A stretch of DNA of 48,279 nt, from positions 1-48,279 of the forward strand of contig JADLDB010000037.1 of the NCBI GenBank assembly GCA_020846875.1. The letters run 5' to 3'. The DNA is from Myxococcales bacterium. GTDB lineage: Bacteria > Myxococcota > Myxococcia > Myxococcales > Myxococcaceae. A program made the translations under genes and the position numbers. Positions 25,322-33,894 of the stretch are shown in pieces; position 1 is the first letter of the stretch, and every line of letters begins with the position of its first letter. Under the pieces are notes generated by a model that had not been told where the DNA came from, made no database searches, and saw nothing but the letters and a program-made list of their open reading frames with translations.

Positions 25322-26857
25322 TCAGAAGCGCGCCTGGAGCACCAGGTTGAAGCCCAGCTGGTTCTCCTTCTCGAACACCTGCACGTTGATCGACTGGGTC
25401 GAGTCGCGGAACGTCGTGCGGTTGGCGTCGCGGTTGTAGAAGGCCTCGCCGATGAAGGCGAAGTAGTCCGAGATGTCCATCTTGAAGGTCACCTTGATGG
25501 ACATGATCGGAATGATCGGCACGTCCGGCGGGAGGATCGACACCAGGTTCACGTCGCGCACCACCACCGTGCGCGGTCCGGTGAGCCCGGGGGGAGGGTT
25601 CTGCCCGCCGAAGTCGAAGCGGGGCGCCGTCACGTAGGCCGGCATCTGCACGCCGCCGACCAGCCCGGTGGTGAGGTGGATGCGGGGCCAGTACTTGTCG
25701 CCGCCGATCGCGCCCCAGATCTCGGGCCGCACCGTGCTGCCCGCCGCGTAGTCGAAGTAGGGCGGGAAGCCCGGCACGTCGAACTGGATGAAGGACAGCG
25801 TGCGCACCAGGCCGATGAAATAGAAGCGCCAGAAGTCCCACTTGAAGCGCGCTTGCAGGGCCAGCGCCCCCGCCGGCTGCCGCTTGGTGGACGCGTAGCG
25901 GTCCGGATCGATCAACGTCTGCACCAGCGCCGAGCCTTCCAGCGACAACTGGTACGAGAAGCCACCCGGGTAGCTCTCGGGCACGAAGAAGCGGTTGGCG
26001 ATGTCGGGGTCGTTCCTGTACAGCCGCAGATCGATCGACGGGAGGATCGTGTCTGAGAAGAAGGACAGTTGGGCCGAGCCGCCGCCCGCGTTGATCGGCG
26101 CCTCCACGCCCTGCTGCGCCAGCGAAGGGGCGATGCCGCGCTGGAAGAACCCGCCGTTCAGCTCGATGCGCAGCCGGTTGGCGAGGATGTCGAAGCCGCC
26201 GCCGCCCAGGAAGCCGTACTGCCGCTCCTGAACGTTGAGCAGGTTGTTCAGCAACAGGCCCGTCTTCATCCCCAGGAAGGCGTACCAGCGGTCGCGGCTC
26301 ACCTGCAGCTTGAGGCCCGGCACCGCCGCCGGCCGACCGGTCGACGAGGTGCCCGCGCCCTGGTTGTAGGTGAAGGCCGTGTCGCCGCCCCACGACACCT
26401 TCCACGCGTAGCCCAGCCGGAAGCGATCGGACGAGACGGGGAAGGCGGTCAGCGCCACCTCCTCCTTCGAGCCCCAGCCCGACGGCTTGTAGTTCAGCTT
26501 GATGTAGCTGGAGTTGTCGAAGACGGTGATCGCCCCCGACGCGAGATCGTTGAAGAGGATGTTCAGCGCCGCCTCGGCGTCGAAGCCGTCGAAGAAGCTG
26601 GGGCTGCGCTTGTACAGGCCCACCGTCGAGAGCGTCTCGAAGCCGGTGAAGCGCGTGTTGAAGTTGTCGTAGAACTGCGTGTTCTGCCGGGATGCGCCGA
26701 AGCCGGTGCCGGGCTCGCTGGGCGTCGTCTCGCCGGGCTTCACCAGCACGTTCGAGTTGGCCAGCGCGAAGGTGACGCGCGTGTCCATGAAGTCGCCGGC
26801 CAGCGCGACGGACGAGATCAAGGCCACCAGGGCGACGCTCTTGTGCTGCACTCTCAC
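25322..26857 (-). CDS. Predicted outer-membrane beta-barrel protein
   Basis: 511 residues from a GTG at 26857 preceded by GAGAGGAA. A signal peptide (SVALVALISSVALA) precedes the mature protein. The body is dense in alternating strands with aromatic girdle residues (FRLGYAWKVSW, WYAFLGMKTGLLL, FYFIGLVRTLSFIQF). The C-terminus ends LGFNLVLQARF, a terminal-Phe signal used by the BAM machinery. No named family is recognised. The gene is last in a minus-strand set after a 5'-nucleotidase and a lipoprotein, 47 bases from the latter. It may be a channel or anchor for that pair (inference). Confidence 0.82.
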   Translation of the reverse strand: MRVQHKSVALVALISSVALAGDFMDTRVTFALANSNVLVKPGETTPSEPGTGFGASRQNTQFYDNFNTRFTGFETLSTVGLYKRSPSFFDGFDAEAALNILFNDLASGAITVFDNSSYIKLNYKPSGWGSKEEVALTAFPVSSDRFRLGYAWKVSWGGDTAFTYNQGAGTSSTGRPAAVPGLKLQVSRDRWYAFLGMKTGLLLNNLLNVQERQYGFLGGGGFDILANRLRIELNGGFFQRGIAPSLAQQGVEAPINAGGGSAQLSFFSDTILPSIDLRLYRNDPDIANRFFVPESYPGGFSYQLSLEGSALVQTLIDPDRYASTKRQPAGALALQARFKWDFWRFYFIGLVRTLSFIQFDVPGFPPYFDYAAGSTVRPEIWGAIGGDKYWPRIHLTTGLVGGVQMPAYVTAPRFDFGGQNPPPGLTGPRTVVVRDVNLVSILPPDVPIIPIMSIKVTFKMDISDYFAFIGEAFYNRDANRTTFRDSTQSINVQVFEKENQLGFNLVLQARF

Positions 26858-26904
26858 TGTTCCTCTCCCGGGCCCGGCGCGCGGGCCCTCCCATCAGGTA
26901 CGAG

Positions 26905-29028
26905 CTACTGTTTGCACTTCGCGATCGGCCGGGGGCACTGCAGCCCCGGGCCTGGGTGACAGCAGAGATCGAGCGGGCTTCGGGGGATCAGCATCCACCG
27001 CGGGCGGGCGGGCTGGACGTGGCGCAGGTGGCCGATCACCTCGAAGGTGGCGCCGCGCAGGTACTGGCACTGCAGCGCCGCCTGGGAATCCGGATCGTCG
27101 GTGCGGCAGTTCACGTTCAACTGGGGGATCGCGTCCTTGGTCATGGTGTTGATCCGCGTCCGGGTGTTCTCCCCCACCGAGCAGGACGCGGCGGCGCCCA
27201 TGGCGGCGAAGGCCACCGAGGTGTCCGTGCCACCCAGCGTGAGGCGGACGACGTTCCCCGGCTCGAGCAGCGCGTCTGCGGCGCCGGCCGTCACCGTGTC
27301 GTCGCCCACGCGGTACCGCGCGTATTGATCGCAGACGATCGCCACCTCCACGCCCGCCCCGAAGCCCGCCAGGCGCATCGAGGCACCCACCGGTATGCCC
27401 GCCGGCGCGATCCCGAGGTGGAAGCGCGCTGCGAGCGTCTCGTCCAGCCCCGCCCACGCCGGCCCGGCCGGCCCGGGCTCCACCACCAGCTGGCCGAAGC
27501 CCTTGAAGGTGGACAGCTCGCTGCAGATCTTCCCCGCGTGCTTCCCCTGTCCCAGCACGCAGTCCTGGGTGCACTCGCGCTCGATCCGCTCCGCCTCGGG
27601 CTCGACGTTCTCGAAGTCGCAGCTGGTCCAGATCCAGTTGCCGTCCTGATCGCGCGACTCGCAGAAGAAGGGCACCGTGCCGTCGCCGTTGAAGTCGCAG
27701 TTCTCGAAGACCTCGGGGAAGCGCACCTCTTTGATGGTGACCAGGGCGGACTCGAGGCTCTCCATCTTCAGGTTGCGCCGGTTGTGGCCGCAGAGCTGAT
27801 CGGTGAGGAAGGGCTGCGCGTTCTCGTCCCAGCCGCAGGTGCGGCCGCCGATCCAATAGGGCCTCGCGTACTGCAGCCACTTGTCCCACTCGGCGGGCGG
27901 GTGGGAGCGCACCGAGTCGGCGATCGACCAGGACGGGAAGACGAGCTGCGTGGTGCTGGTGAACTCCTGGATCGATCCGGCCAGGGTGAAGAGCAGATCG
28001 CCTTCGTAGAGGCCGTCCGGGTAGTTGTAGTTGTAGACGAACATCGAGGCGAAGGTGCCGGGCAGGTAGTGCTCGCACGCGGCCTTCGTCGCGCAGTCCT
28101 TGCGAGAGATCTGACAGGTGCCCATGCCCGCGTCGGTGCTCTCGATGGGCGCGGTGCCCCCGTCCTCCAGCGTCGCCAGGCAGGCCTCGGGCGGCTCCGG
28201 CGTGCGCACCTGGATGGCGCCGGTGCTGTCCATGGTGCGCTCCTTGAGGCGGCAGGCAGAGATGTCGGTGACGAAGAAGCCGGCGGGATCGAGCCCGGTC
28301 ACCACCATCAGCGCGGGCTGTTGATCGCGCAGGGGGTCGTCCACGCAGCTCTGCAGCAGCAGCTCGCCGCTCTCCGGGTTCTTCCCCACCTGGACGAACT
28401 CCCCCACGAAGGGCGAGCTGCGGTTGTCGAAGCCGTCGGGCTGCTGCAGGGACTGGAGCGTCTGATCGTCGAAGTAGATCGGCGCGGACGCGCCCGTCGC
28501 CCAGGTGCGCTCCAGCGGCTCGCCCGGGAGGTTGGACGGGTCACCCACCAGCGCGCCGCCGTCGTAGATCGGCCTGGGGGGCGCGTCCTCCACCCACACC
28601 CGCACCTCGCTGTACTGATGCACGGACTTCACGGTGGCGCTGATCTCGCCCAGCACGGCCTGGGCCCACCGCCCCGAGTAGCCCCCGGACAGATCGCCCG
28701 GCAGCACCCGGAAGGAGACCGGCCCGTTGAAGGTGTCGATCTTCTTCCCGGCCACGTCGAGCGCGGTGGCGGTGAGGTCGATTTCGATCTCCCCCAGAGG
28801 GATCTCATAGCGACAGTCCTTCGTGCCCTTCACCTCCGCCGGCACGTTGTCCGCGCCGCCGTACCGGGCCTGACAGCGCGACACCACGGGCAGCGGCGGC
28901 CTGCCACCTGCGCGGACGAACACGCCTTCCACTTTCACGGCGAAGCTGGACAACTGCGGGCGCGCAGGGGGCTGCAGCGTGGGGCAGCCGGCCAGGGCCA
29001 GCGCCGGGAGGAGCCAGAGGCGCTTCAC
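26905..29028 (-). CDS. Large lipoprotein of unknown function, coupled to the 5'-nucleotidase
   Basis: 707 residues from a GTG at 29028 that overlaps the upstream stop as GTGA. The lipoprotein signal is short (MKRLWLLPALALAGC). The mature protein has about 20 cysteines, mostly paired along the sequence (CDFNGDGTVPFFC, CTQDCVLGQGKHAGKIC, CLATLEDGG with DAGMGTC). It holds one Ca-loop-like DFNGDGT stretch and several beta-rich segments, and ends with CCHPGPGLQCPRPIAKC. I recognise no family. Tight coupling to a secreted phosphohydrolase suggests a shared surface complex or at least matched expression; this is inference. Confidence 0.85.
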   Translation of the reverse strand: MKRLWLLPALALAGCPTLQPPARPQLSSFAVKVEGVFVRAGGRPPLPVVSRCQARYGGADNVPAEVKGTKDCRYEIPLGEIEIDLTATALDVAGKKIDTFNGPVSFRVLPGDLSGGYSGRWAQAVLGEISATVKSVHQYSEVRVWVEDAPPRPIYDGGALVGDPSNLPGEPLERTWATGASAPIYFDDQTLQSLQQPDGFDNRSSPFVGEFVQVGKNPESGELLLQSCVDDPLRDQQPALMVVTGLDPAGFFVTDISACRLKERTMDSTGAIQVRTPEPPEACLATLEDGGTAPIESTDAGMGTCQISRKDCATKAACEHYLPGTFASMFVYNYNYPDGLYEGDLLFTLAGSIQEFTSTTQLVFPSWSIADSVRSHPPAEWDKWLQYARPYWIGGRTCGWDENAQPFLTDQLCGHNRRNLKMESLESALVTIKEVRFPEVFENCDFNGDGTVPFFCESRDQDGNWIWTSCDFENVEPEAERIERECTQDCVLGQGKHAGKICSELSTFKGFGQLVVEPGPAGPAWAGLDETLAARFHLGIAPAGIPVGASMRLAGFGAGVEVAIVCDQYARYRVGDDTVTAGAADALLEPGNVVRLTLGGTDTSVAFAAMGAAASCSVGENTRTRINTMTKDAIPQLNVNCRTDDPDSQAALQCQYLRGATFEVIGHLRHVQPARPRWMLIPRSPLDLCCHPGPGLQCPRPIAKCKQ

Positions 29029-31490
29029 TTGATCCTCCGCGCGATCCGGCCGTCTTCCACTCCCACGGCGATCGGCATGCGGGCAGGGTTCTCACAGAAG
29101 GTGCGGGTGGCGGTGGGCACGTTGCCGCACTCGGGCTTGCCGGCCAGCGCGTCGCGGCAGCCGCAGCGCCCCAGCGGCGGGCCCTCGGGCAGCTTCGCCA
29201 GGCAGTCCTGCTTCTGCTGATCCAGCGCCAGCCCGCAGGCCTCTGCGCCCCGGAAGATGTCGGCGCAGTGGCAGGCGGCTCCGGGCGCCACCTCGGTCAG
29301 CAAGGCGTGGAAGTCCTTCGCCGATCTGCAGAAGTTCACCGTCTGATCGTCGACCAGCCAGCGGGACGGCATCAGCGGGTCGCGGTTCCCGCACAGCTTG
29401 CCGTCCCTGCCGACGACGTTCCCGTATGGATCCTTGTCGCCCTTGAGGACCTCCTCGCAGGTGCAGAAGTTCTGCATGTAGCCGATCAACGAGTCGCGCA
29501 GCGGGATCCCCGTCTCCACCCGCGTGGTGTTGCGCTTGAGCACCAGGAAGCCCGAGCCCCCCTTGGCGATGTAGTCGTTGACGGCGATCCGGTAGGTCTC
29601 GTTGAGGTTGAGCGGCTGATCGGGCTCGCCGAGGATGGTGATGTTGGTGCCCGGGTGGGCCCAGCAGCGGCCGCCCGCGTCGGGGACGGTGTCGTCCGCA
29701 AGGCACTCCCAGGGGGCGCGATCGCTGCGATCGTCCATGGGGCAGTCCAGCGGCACGCCTGCGTCCGACAGACGCGCGGGCAGGCAGGGGATCTTCACCT
29801 CGTTGAGCTGCACCTGAGCGCAGTCCATGGTGAAGCGCGCGCCGGAGATCTGCGCCTGGCTGGCGCAGCCGCGCTCCGCCGAGCGGGTGGCGACGAAGTC
29901 GAACATCTCCTGCAGCTCGCGGCCGGAGAGGAACATGATGTTGATGGTGTTCTCGAAGGGGAACACGTTGAACATCGCCTCGGTGGTGAGCGGCCCGGCG
30001 TAGAGGTTGTCGCGAATGCCCAGGGAGTTGGTGACGGCCACCTCGGCCTCCACGCCCCGGCGGCGGCGCATCGAGTCGGCGGTCATGTTGCCCAGCGGCG
30101 AGTCCCCGCCGGTGCTGTTGTTGCGGCGCGCGATGTCCTGCGGCGCGTAACTGAAGATCGACGTCAGGTTCAGCTTGAAGTCCAGCCCGACGATGTACTC
30201 CATCAGGAGCTGGGTGGTGTTGCGGTCCTCCTGCTCGGCGCAGGCGCGCACCGCCTCCTGCACTTTCGGATCGGACCGGAACTCGCCAGGGTTCCAGAAG
30301 CGCGCCCGGTAGTACTCGCGCATCGAGTCGTCGCACCACACCGAGTCGATGGGGAAGATCCGGAAGTCGTGAGAGAGGATCTCCGCGCCGTGCGGGCTCA
30401 GCTCCGCCTTCTCCGGCACCCGCACCACCAGGTCCAGGCGGTTCAAGTACTTCGAGAAGGCGCCGCCGTGGCTCAGGATCACCTTGCGGCCGTCCGGATC
30501 GGTGAGCAACTGCGGGGGATTCAAGACGATGTGCAGGTGCCCGCCGAGGATCGCGTCGATCCCCTTCACTCCAGGGATCCGCACCCGCACCACCGCGTTG
30601 GGATCGCCCTCGGCGCCGAACCACTCCAGCACCTTCCACGCGTCGTACGAGCGGACGACGAACTGCTGCGCCACCTTGTACTCGTAGTAGGCCTCGTAGC
30701 CTTCGATCAGATCCTGATCCTCGGTGAGGCCGGCGTGGCTGACGATCAGCACCAGGTCGACGGACGGGCGGAGCAGCTCGACGTACTGCCGGGCCGCCTC
30801 GTTCTGCTCGATGGGAATGGCCTGCAGCGAGTTGCCCTGCTCGATGATCGAGTTGAGCGAGCCGATGTTCCCCAGCCCGACGACGCCCACCTTCAGGCCC
30901 CCCACGTTCTTCACCGTGTAGGGGAAGGTGTAGAGCGCCGTCTGGTTGCTGCCGGGGATGTGGTAGTCCTCCCAGACGTAGTTGGCGGCGAGCACCGGGA
31001 AGCGCGCCATGTCGCGCGCCTGCTTGGTGAAGTTCTGCGCGCCGGCGTCGAACTCGTGGTTGCCGATCACCGCGGCGTCCAGCCCCACCGACGAGAGGAA
31101 CTTGTATTCCACCTCTCCGAGGTTGACGTTGAAGACGGGCGCGCCCTGGAAGCTGTCGCCGGAGTCGAGGTGGATGACGCGGTCGGCCTTCGCGCGCTCG
31201 CGCTTGAGGAGCGAGGCCATGCGGGTGGCGCCGCCGAAGGGGCCGGCCTCGGGGATGAGGCCCAGATCGACGTCCGTCTTCAGCGGGTTGAAGTCGTACG
31301 GCAACAGGCGCGAGTGGATGTCTGAGGTGTGGAGCAGGGTGAGGCGGACCTGCTGCCCGGTGAGATCGATCTCCTCGCCCTGGTAGATCGGAAAGCACGA
31401 GACGTGGACCAGCGCCGCGGCGGCGAACGCGAGGACGCGAGCGAGGCGCAGGCCGCGGTGAGGGAGGGCAGGGCGTCGAAGTCGGGGCAT
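29025..31490 (-). CDS. Lipoprotein 5'-nucleotidase / UDP-sugar hydrolase (UshA/NT5E family) with Cys-rich C-terminal extension
   Basis: 821 residues from the ATG at 31490. The signal ends in ALVHVSC, a plausible lipobox, so the enzyme is probably membrane-anchored outside the cytoplasm. The N-terminal metallophosphatase domain has LLHTSDIHSRL (~residue 51), DSGDSFQG, GNHEFD (~140), SHAGLTED (~230) and GGHLHIV (~290), together giving the two-metal site. The C-terminal nucleotide-binding domain has LGNMTADSMR, FPFENTINIMFLSGRELQEMFDF and YRIAVNDYIAKGGSGF. Family members dephosphorylate extracellular nucleotides to recover nucleosides and phosphate. Past the usual end, about 150 residues form a cysteine-rich tail (CTCEEVLKGD, CHCADIF, CGCRDALAGKPEC) not seen in UshA. 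No good Shine-Dalgarno precedes the start, so it may be slightly off. Confidence 0.93.
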   Translation of the reverse strand: MPRLRRPALPHRGLRLARVLAFAAAALVHVSCFPIYQGEEIDLTGQQVRLTLLHTSDIHSRLLPYDFNPLKTDVDLGLIPEAGPFGGATRMASLLKRERAKADRVIHLDSGDSFQGAPVFNVNLGEVEYKFLSSVGLDAAVIGNHEFDAGAQNFTKQARDMARFPVLAANYVWEDYHIPGSNQTALYTFPYTVKNVGGLKVGVVGLGNIGSLNSIIEQGNSLQAIPIEQNEAARQYVELLRPSVDLVLIVSHAGLTEDQDLIEGYEAYYEYKVAQQFVVRSYDAWKVLEWFGAEGDPNAVVRVRIPGVKGIDAILGGHLHIVLNPPQLLTDPDGRKVILSHGGAFSKYLNRLDLVVRVPEKAELSPHGAEILSHDFRIFPIDSVWCDDSMREYYRARFWNPGEFRSDPKVQEAVRACAEQEDRNTTQLLMEYIVGLDFKLNLTSIFSYAPQDIARRNNSTGGDSPLGNMTADSMRRRRGVEAEVAVTNSLGIRDNLYAGPLTTEAMFNVFPFENTINIMFLSGRELQEMFDFVATRSAERGCASQAQISGARFTMDCAQVQLNEVKIPCLPARLSDAGVPLDCPMDDRSDRAPWECLADDTVPDAGGRCWAHPGTNITILGEPDQPLNLNETYRIAVNDYIAKGGSGFLVLKRNTTRVETGIPLRDSLIGYMQNFCTCEEVLKGDKDPYGNVVGRDGKLCGNRDPLMPSRWLVDDQTVNFCRSAKDFHALLTEVAPGAACHCADIFRGAEACGLALDQQKQDCLAKLPEGPPLGRCGCRDALAGKPECGNVPTATRTFCENPARMPIAVGVEDGRIARRIK

Positions 31491-31611
31491 CGGAGAGGAG
31501 GGCCGGGTGATGGCGCGGCAAGGTACGCGGCCCGGCGGCGCGGCTCAACCTCAGAAAGCGGCGACTCGCCGCGTCACCGGGGCGTGACGCGGATCTGGTA
31601 AGCCGTGGGTG

Positions 31612-32274
31612 ATGGCGAACGTGACGGGGCTGGAAGTCGTCGAGGACCTCACCTCGACTGCGCGGTGCGACGAGGGCTTCCTGCACGTCCGGCGGCTCAG
31701 GGTGAAGAACCGGCGCGACGACGGCAGCGCCTCGGTGGTGTACCGCGTAGACGTGGTGGACAGGCCTCGCCTCGACGCGGTGGCGGTCTTGGTGTGGCGC
31801 CGCGGCGCCCAGGGCCCCGAGTTCCTCACCCGGCAGAACCTGCGGCCTGCGGCGTACTTCCGGAAGGACAAGGTGCCGGCGGTGCCGGACGGGAGAAGTC
31901 ACCTCTTCTGCGAGGAGATCGTCGCCGGGCTGCTCGAAGAGAAGGATCAGGGCGAGGCGGGGGTCCGCTTCCGCGCGGCGGAGGAGGTGCGCGAGGAGGC
32001 GGGGTACGAGGTGAAGCCAGAGCAGGTGGAGCTGCTCGGGCGGCCCTTCTTCGTGGCGCCGGGGATCCTCTCCGAGAAGATCTTCCTCGCCGCGGTGGAG
32101 GTGACGGGCCTCTTCCCCGCGCCGGCGCCAGGGGACGGCAGCCCGCTGGAAGAGGGCGGGGTGATCACCTGGCGCGACCTTGCGGCGATGCGCGCGGCGA
32201 TCGCCGGCGGGACGATCCAGGACGCGAAGACGGAGCTGGCGCTGCAACGCTTCCTCCCCGTTCACCCCGGGTGA
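31612..32274 (+). CDS. Nudix hydrolase (possibly ADP-ribose-pyrophosphatase type)
   Basis: 220 residues from the ATG at 31612 (a GTG directly before it would add one residue). The fold is recognisable: an N-terminal strand pair (GFLHVRRLRVKNRR), the VAVLVWRRGAQGPEFLTRQNLRPA segment, then the Nudix-box region near residues 118-135, then PFFVAPGILSEKIFLAAVEV. The second half of the box, AAEEVREEAGYEV, is good, but the canonical Arg of REUxEExGU is Glu and the leading G-x5-E spacing is off by one. The N-terminal layout suggests ADP-ribose or nucleoside-diphosphate-sugar substrates. It diverges from the 5'-nucleotidase, another nucleotide-handling enzyme. Confidence 0.85.
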   Translation: MANVTGLEVVEDLTSTARCDEGFLHVRRLRVKNRRDDGSASVVYRVDVVDRPRLDAVAVLVWRRGAQGPEFLTRQNLRPAAYFRKDKVPAVPDGRSHLFCEEIVAGLLEEKDQGEAGVRFRAAEEVREEAGYEVKPEQVELLGRPFFVAPGILSEKIFLAAVEVTGLFPAPAPGDGSPLEEGGVITWRDLAAMRAAIAGGTIQDAKTELALQRFLPVHPG

Positions 32275-32370
32275 GCGTGGAGGAACCGCTGCTCGTCACA
32301 CCCCACGGCCACGGCCACGGCGAGGGCGCGGCAGCCAGCCCTCATCGCCGCAGGAGGCACGGCGGCGGCC

Positions 32371-33771
32371 TCAGTGCCCTGCGCCAGCCGCCTTCGGCCG
32401 CGCGTTCCACACCCGGCTGGCCAGCAGCAGCCCCAGCACCGCGACGGGGATCATCGCCACGGGCCAGCTCACCCAGTTCGCCGGGTCCTTCGCCAGTTCG
32501 TTCTTCGGGAGGATCCGCCCGTACACGAAGGCCTGGGTGGCGGTCCCCAGGTACACGAAGCCGTCGATGATCCCGGTGGCCATGCCGGCGCCCTTCTTCC
32601 CGCCGAAGTCCGCCGACGCGGTGCCCGACAGCATGCCGTGCACGCCGATCACGCACAGCGACATGAAGGCCACCGCCCAGCCGATCGCCGGGCTGCCCAG
32701 CACCATCACCGCCACCAGCGCGCCGCCCAGCAGGCCCCCGTACAGCACCGACACCACCGGCCCACGCCGGCTGCCGAAGACGTGATCCGAGATGAAGCCG
32801 GCGAACACGCCGCCCAGGATCCCCGCGATGCAGGTGGTCAGCCCCCAGTGAGAAAACACGAAGTCACCGAGCGCCCCGGTGTCCTTCGCGTAGGCGCGGC
32901 CCCACTTCATCACCGCCTGCCGCAGGAAGCCCGAGCAGAACTCGATGGCCACGATGATCCAGATCACCTTCTGGGAGAACATCCGCTTTGCGATCGTCAC
33001 CAGCGACGGCACCGCCGAGTCGTCATAGCTGGCGTCCCCGGTGTCGAAGTCCTTGTGGCCCGCGTCCCCGGGAGTGTCGCGGATCAGCACGAAGTCGATC
33101 ACGAAGAACACCGCCAGCACCGCGGCGGGGATGAAGAAGAGCGGCGGCACCGAGCCTATCGACTTGAACAGCGCCGGCGTCCAGTCGTACGCGAAGTACA
33201 GGCCCAGGGAGATCAGGATCCCGAACACGCCGCCCAGCACGCCGCGCTCGCGCGTGTGGAACCAGGGCGCGTTCACCTTGACGATCGACACCGCCCCGAA
33301 GGACTGGAAGTACATGTTCACCGCGTTGGCGAACACCAGCGTCGCGTACAGGCCTTCCTTCGAGCTGCCGCCTTCCAGCGCGCTCTGGAACTGCAGGCCC
33401 ATGAACACGTTGGCCGCCGCCGAGCCGATGGCTGCGATCAGGATCGTCACCCGCCCGCCGTACTTGTCGGTGAGCGGCCCGTTGATCAGGAAGGCCACCC
33501 CGTAGACGATCGCCCCGATCGCGTCGAGATCGCCGAAGGCCTGCTTGGTGAGCAGCCCCAGCTTCTCCAGTTCCGGCTGCACCGCGCCCAGGTTGTACCG
33601 GCCGAAGTAGAGGAAGGCGTACGTCATCCCCAGCGGGAACCAGTTGAGGAAGCGCCGCCGCTTGAACTCGTTGCTGTGGCCCAGCTCCACCTTCGGCAGC
33701 CGCCACAGCACCACCACGACCGCCACCAACAACAGCCCCAGCGAGGCGAGGCTCGAAACCCACGGCGGCAT
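32371..33771 (-). CDS. MFS transporter, organophosphate:phosphate antiporter (GlpT/UhpT) type
   Basis: 466 residues from the ATG at 33771 with GGAGGGGAG upstream. About 12 hydrophobic helices are visible. Family marks are LGMTYAFLYFGRYNLG near residue 50, LINGPLTDKYGGRVTI (the MFS loop 2-3 signature), PWFHTRERG and the late GTASADFGGKKGAGMATGIIDG that marks GlpT/UhpC-like proteins. OPA transporters exchange phosphate esters such as glycerol-3-phosphate or hexose phosphates for phosphate. An additional N-terminal helix (residues ~5-24) precedes the usual start of the family. It is convergent with the Nudix gene 96 bases away. The substrate is not deducible. Confidence 0.92.
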   Translation of the reverse strand: MPPWVSSLASLGLLLVAVVVVLWRLPKVELGHSNEFKRRRFLNWFPLGMTYAFLYFGRYNLGAVQPELEKLGLLTKQAFGDLDAIGAIVYGVAFLINGPLTDKYGGRVTILIAAIGSAAANVFMGLQFQSALEGGSSKEGLYATLVFANAVNMYFQSFGAVSIVKVNAPWFHTRERGVLGGVFGILISLGLYFAYDWTPALFKSIGSVPPLFFIPAAVLAVFFVIDFVLIRDTPGDAGHKDFDTGDASYDDSAVPSLVTIAKRMFSQKVIWIIVAIEFCSGFLRQAVMKWGRAYAKDTGALGDFVFSHWGLTTCIAGILGGVFAGFISDHVFGSRRGPVVSVLYGGLLGGALVAVMVLGSPAIGWAVAFMSLCVIGVHGMLSGTASADFGGKKGAGMATGIIDGFVYLGTATQAFVYGRILPKNELAKDPANWVSWPVAMIPVAVLGLLLASRVWNARPKAAGAGH

Positions 33772-33894
33772 GCTTGTGCTCCCCTCCGGTTCGGTCCGAC
33801 GAGGGCCAGTCTCACACCCCGCCCACCCCGTCAACGCGAAGCCTCGGGGCAGGGGGACTCGCCTGGGAGGTCGTGGTGACCTATTCTCTGCCTC

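Noticed and set aside
32275-32370. Short CACGGC triplet-like repeat near 32309-32326
   Set aside because: Only about three copies of a GC-rich hexamer in a convergent gap; not enough for a meaningful repeat or terminator.
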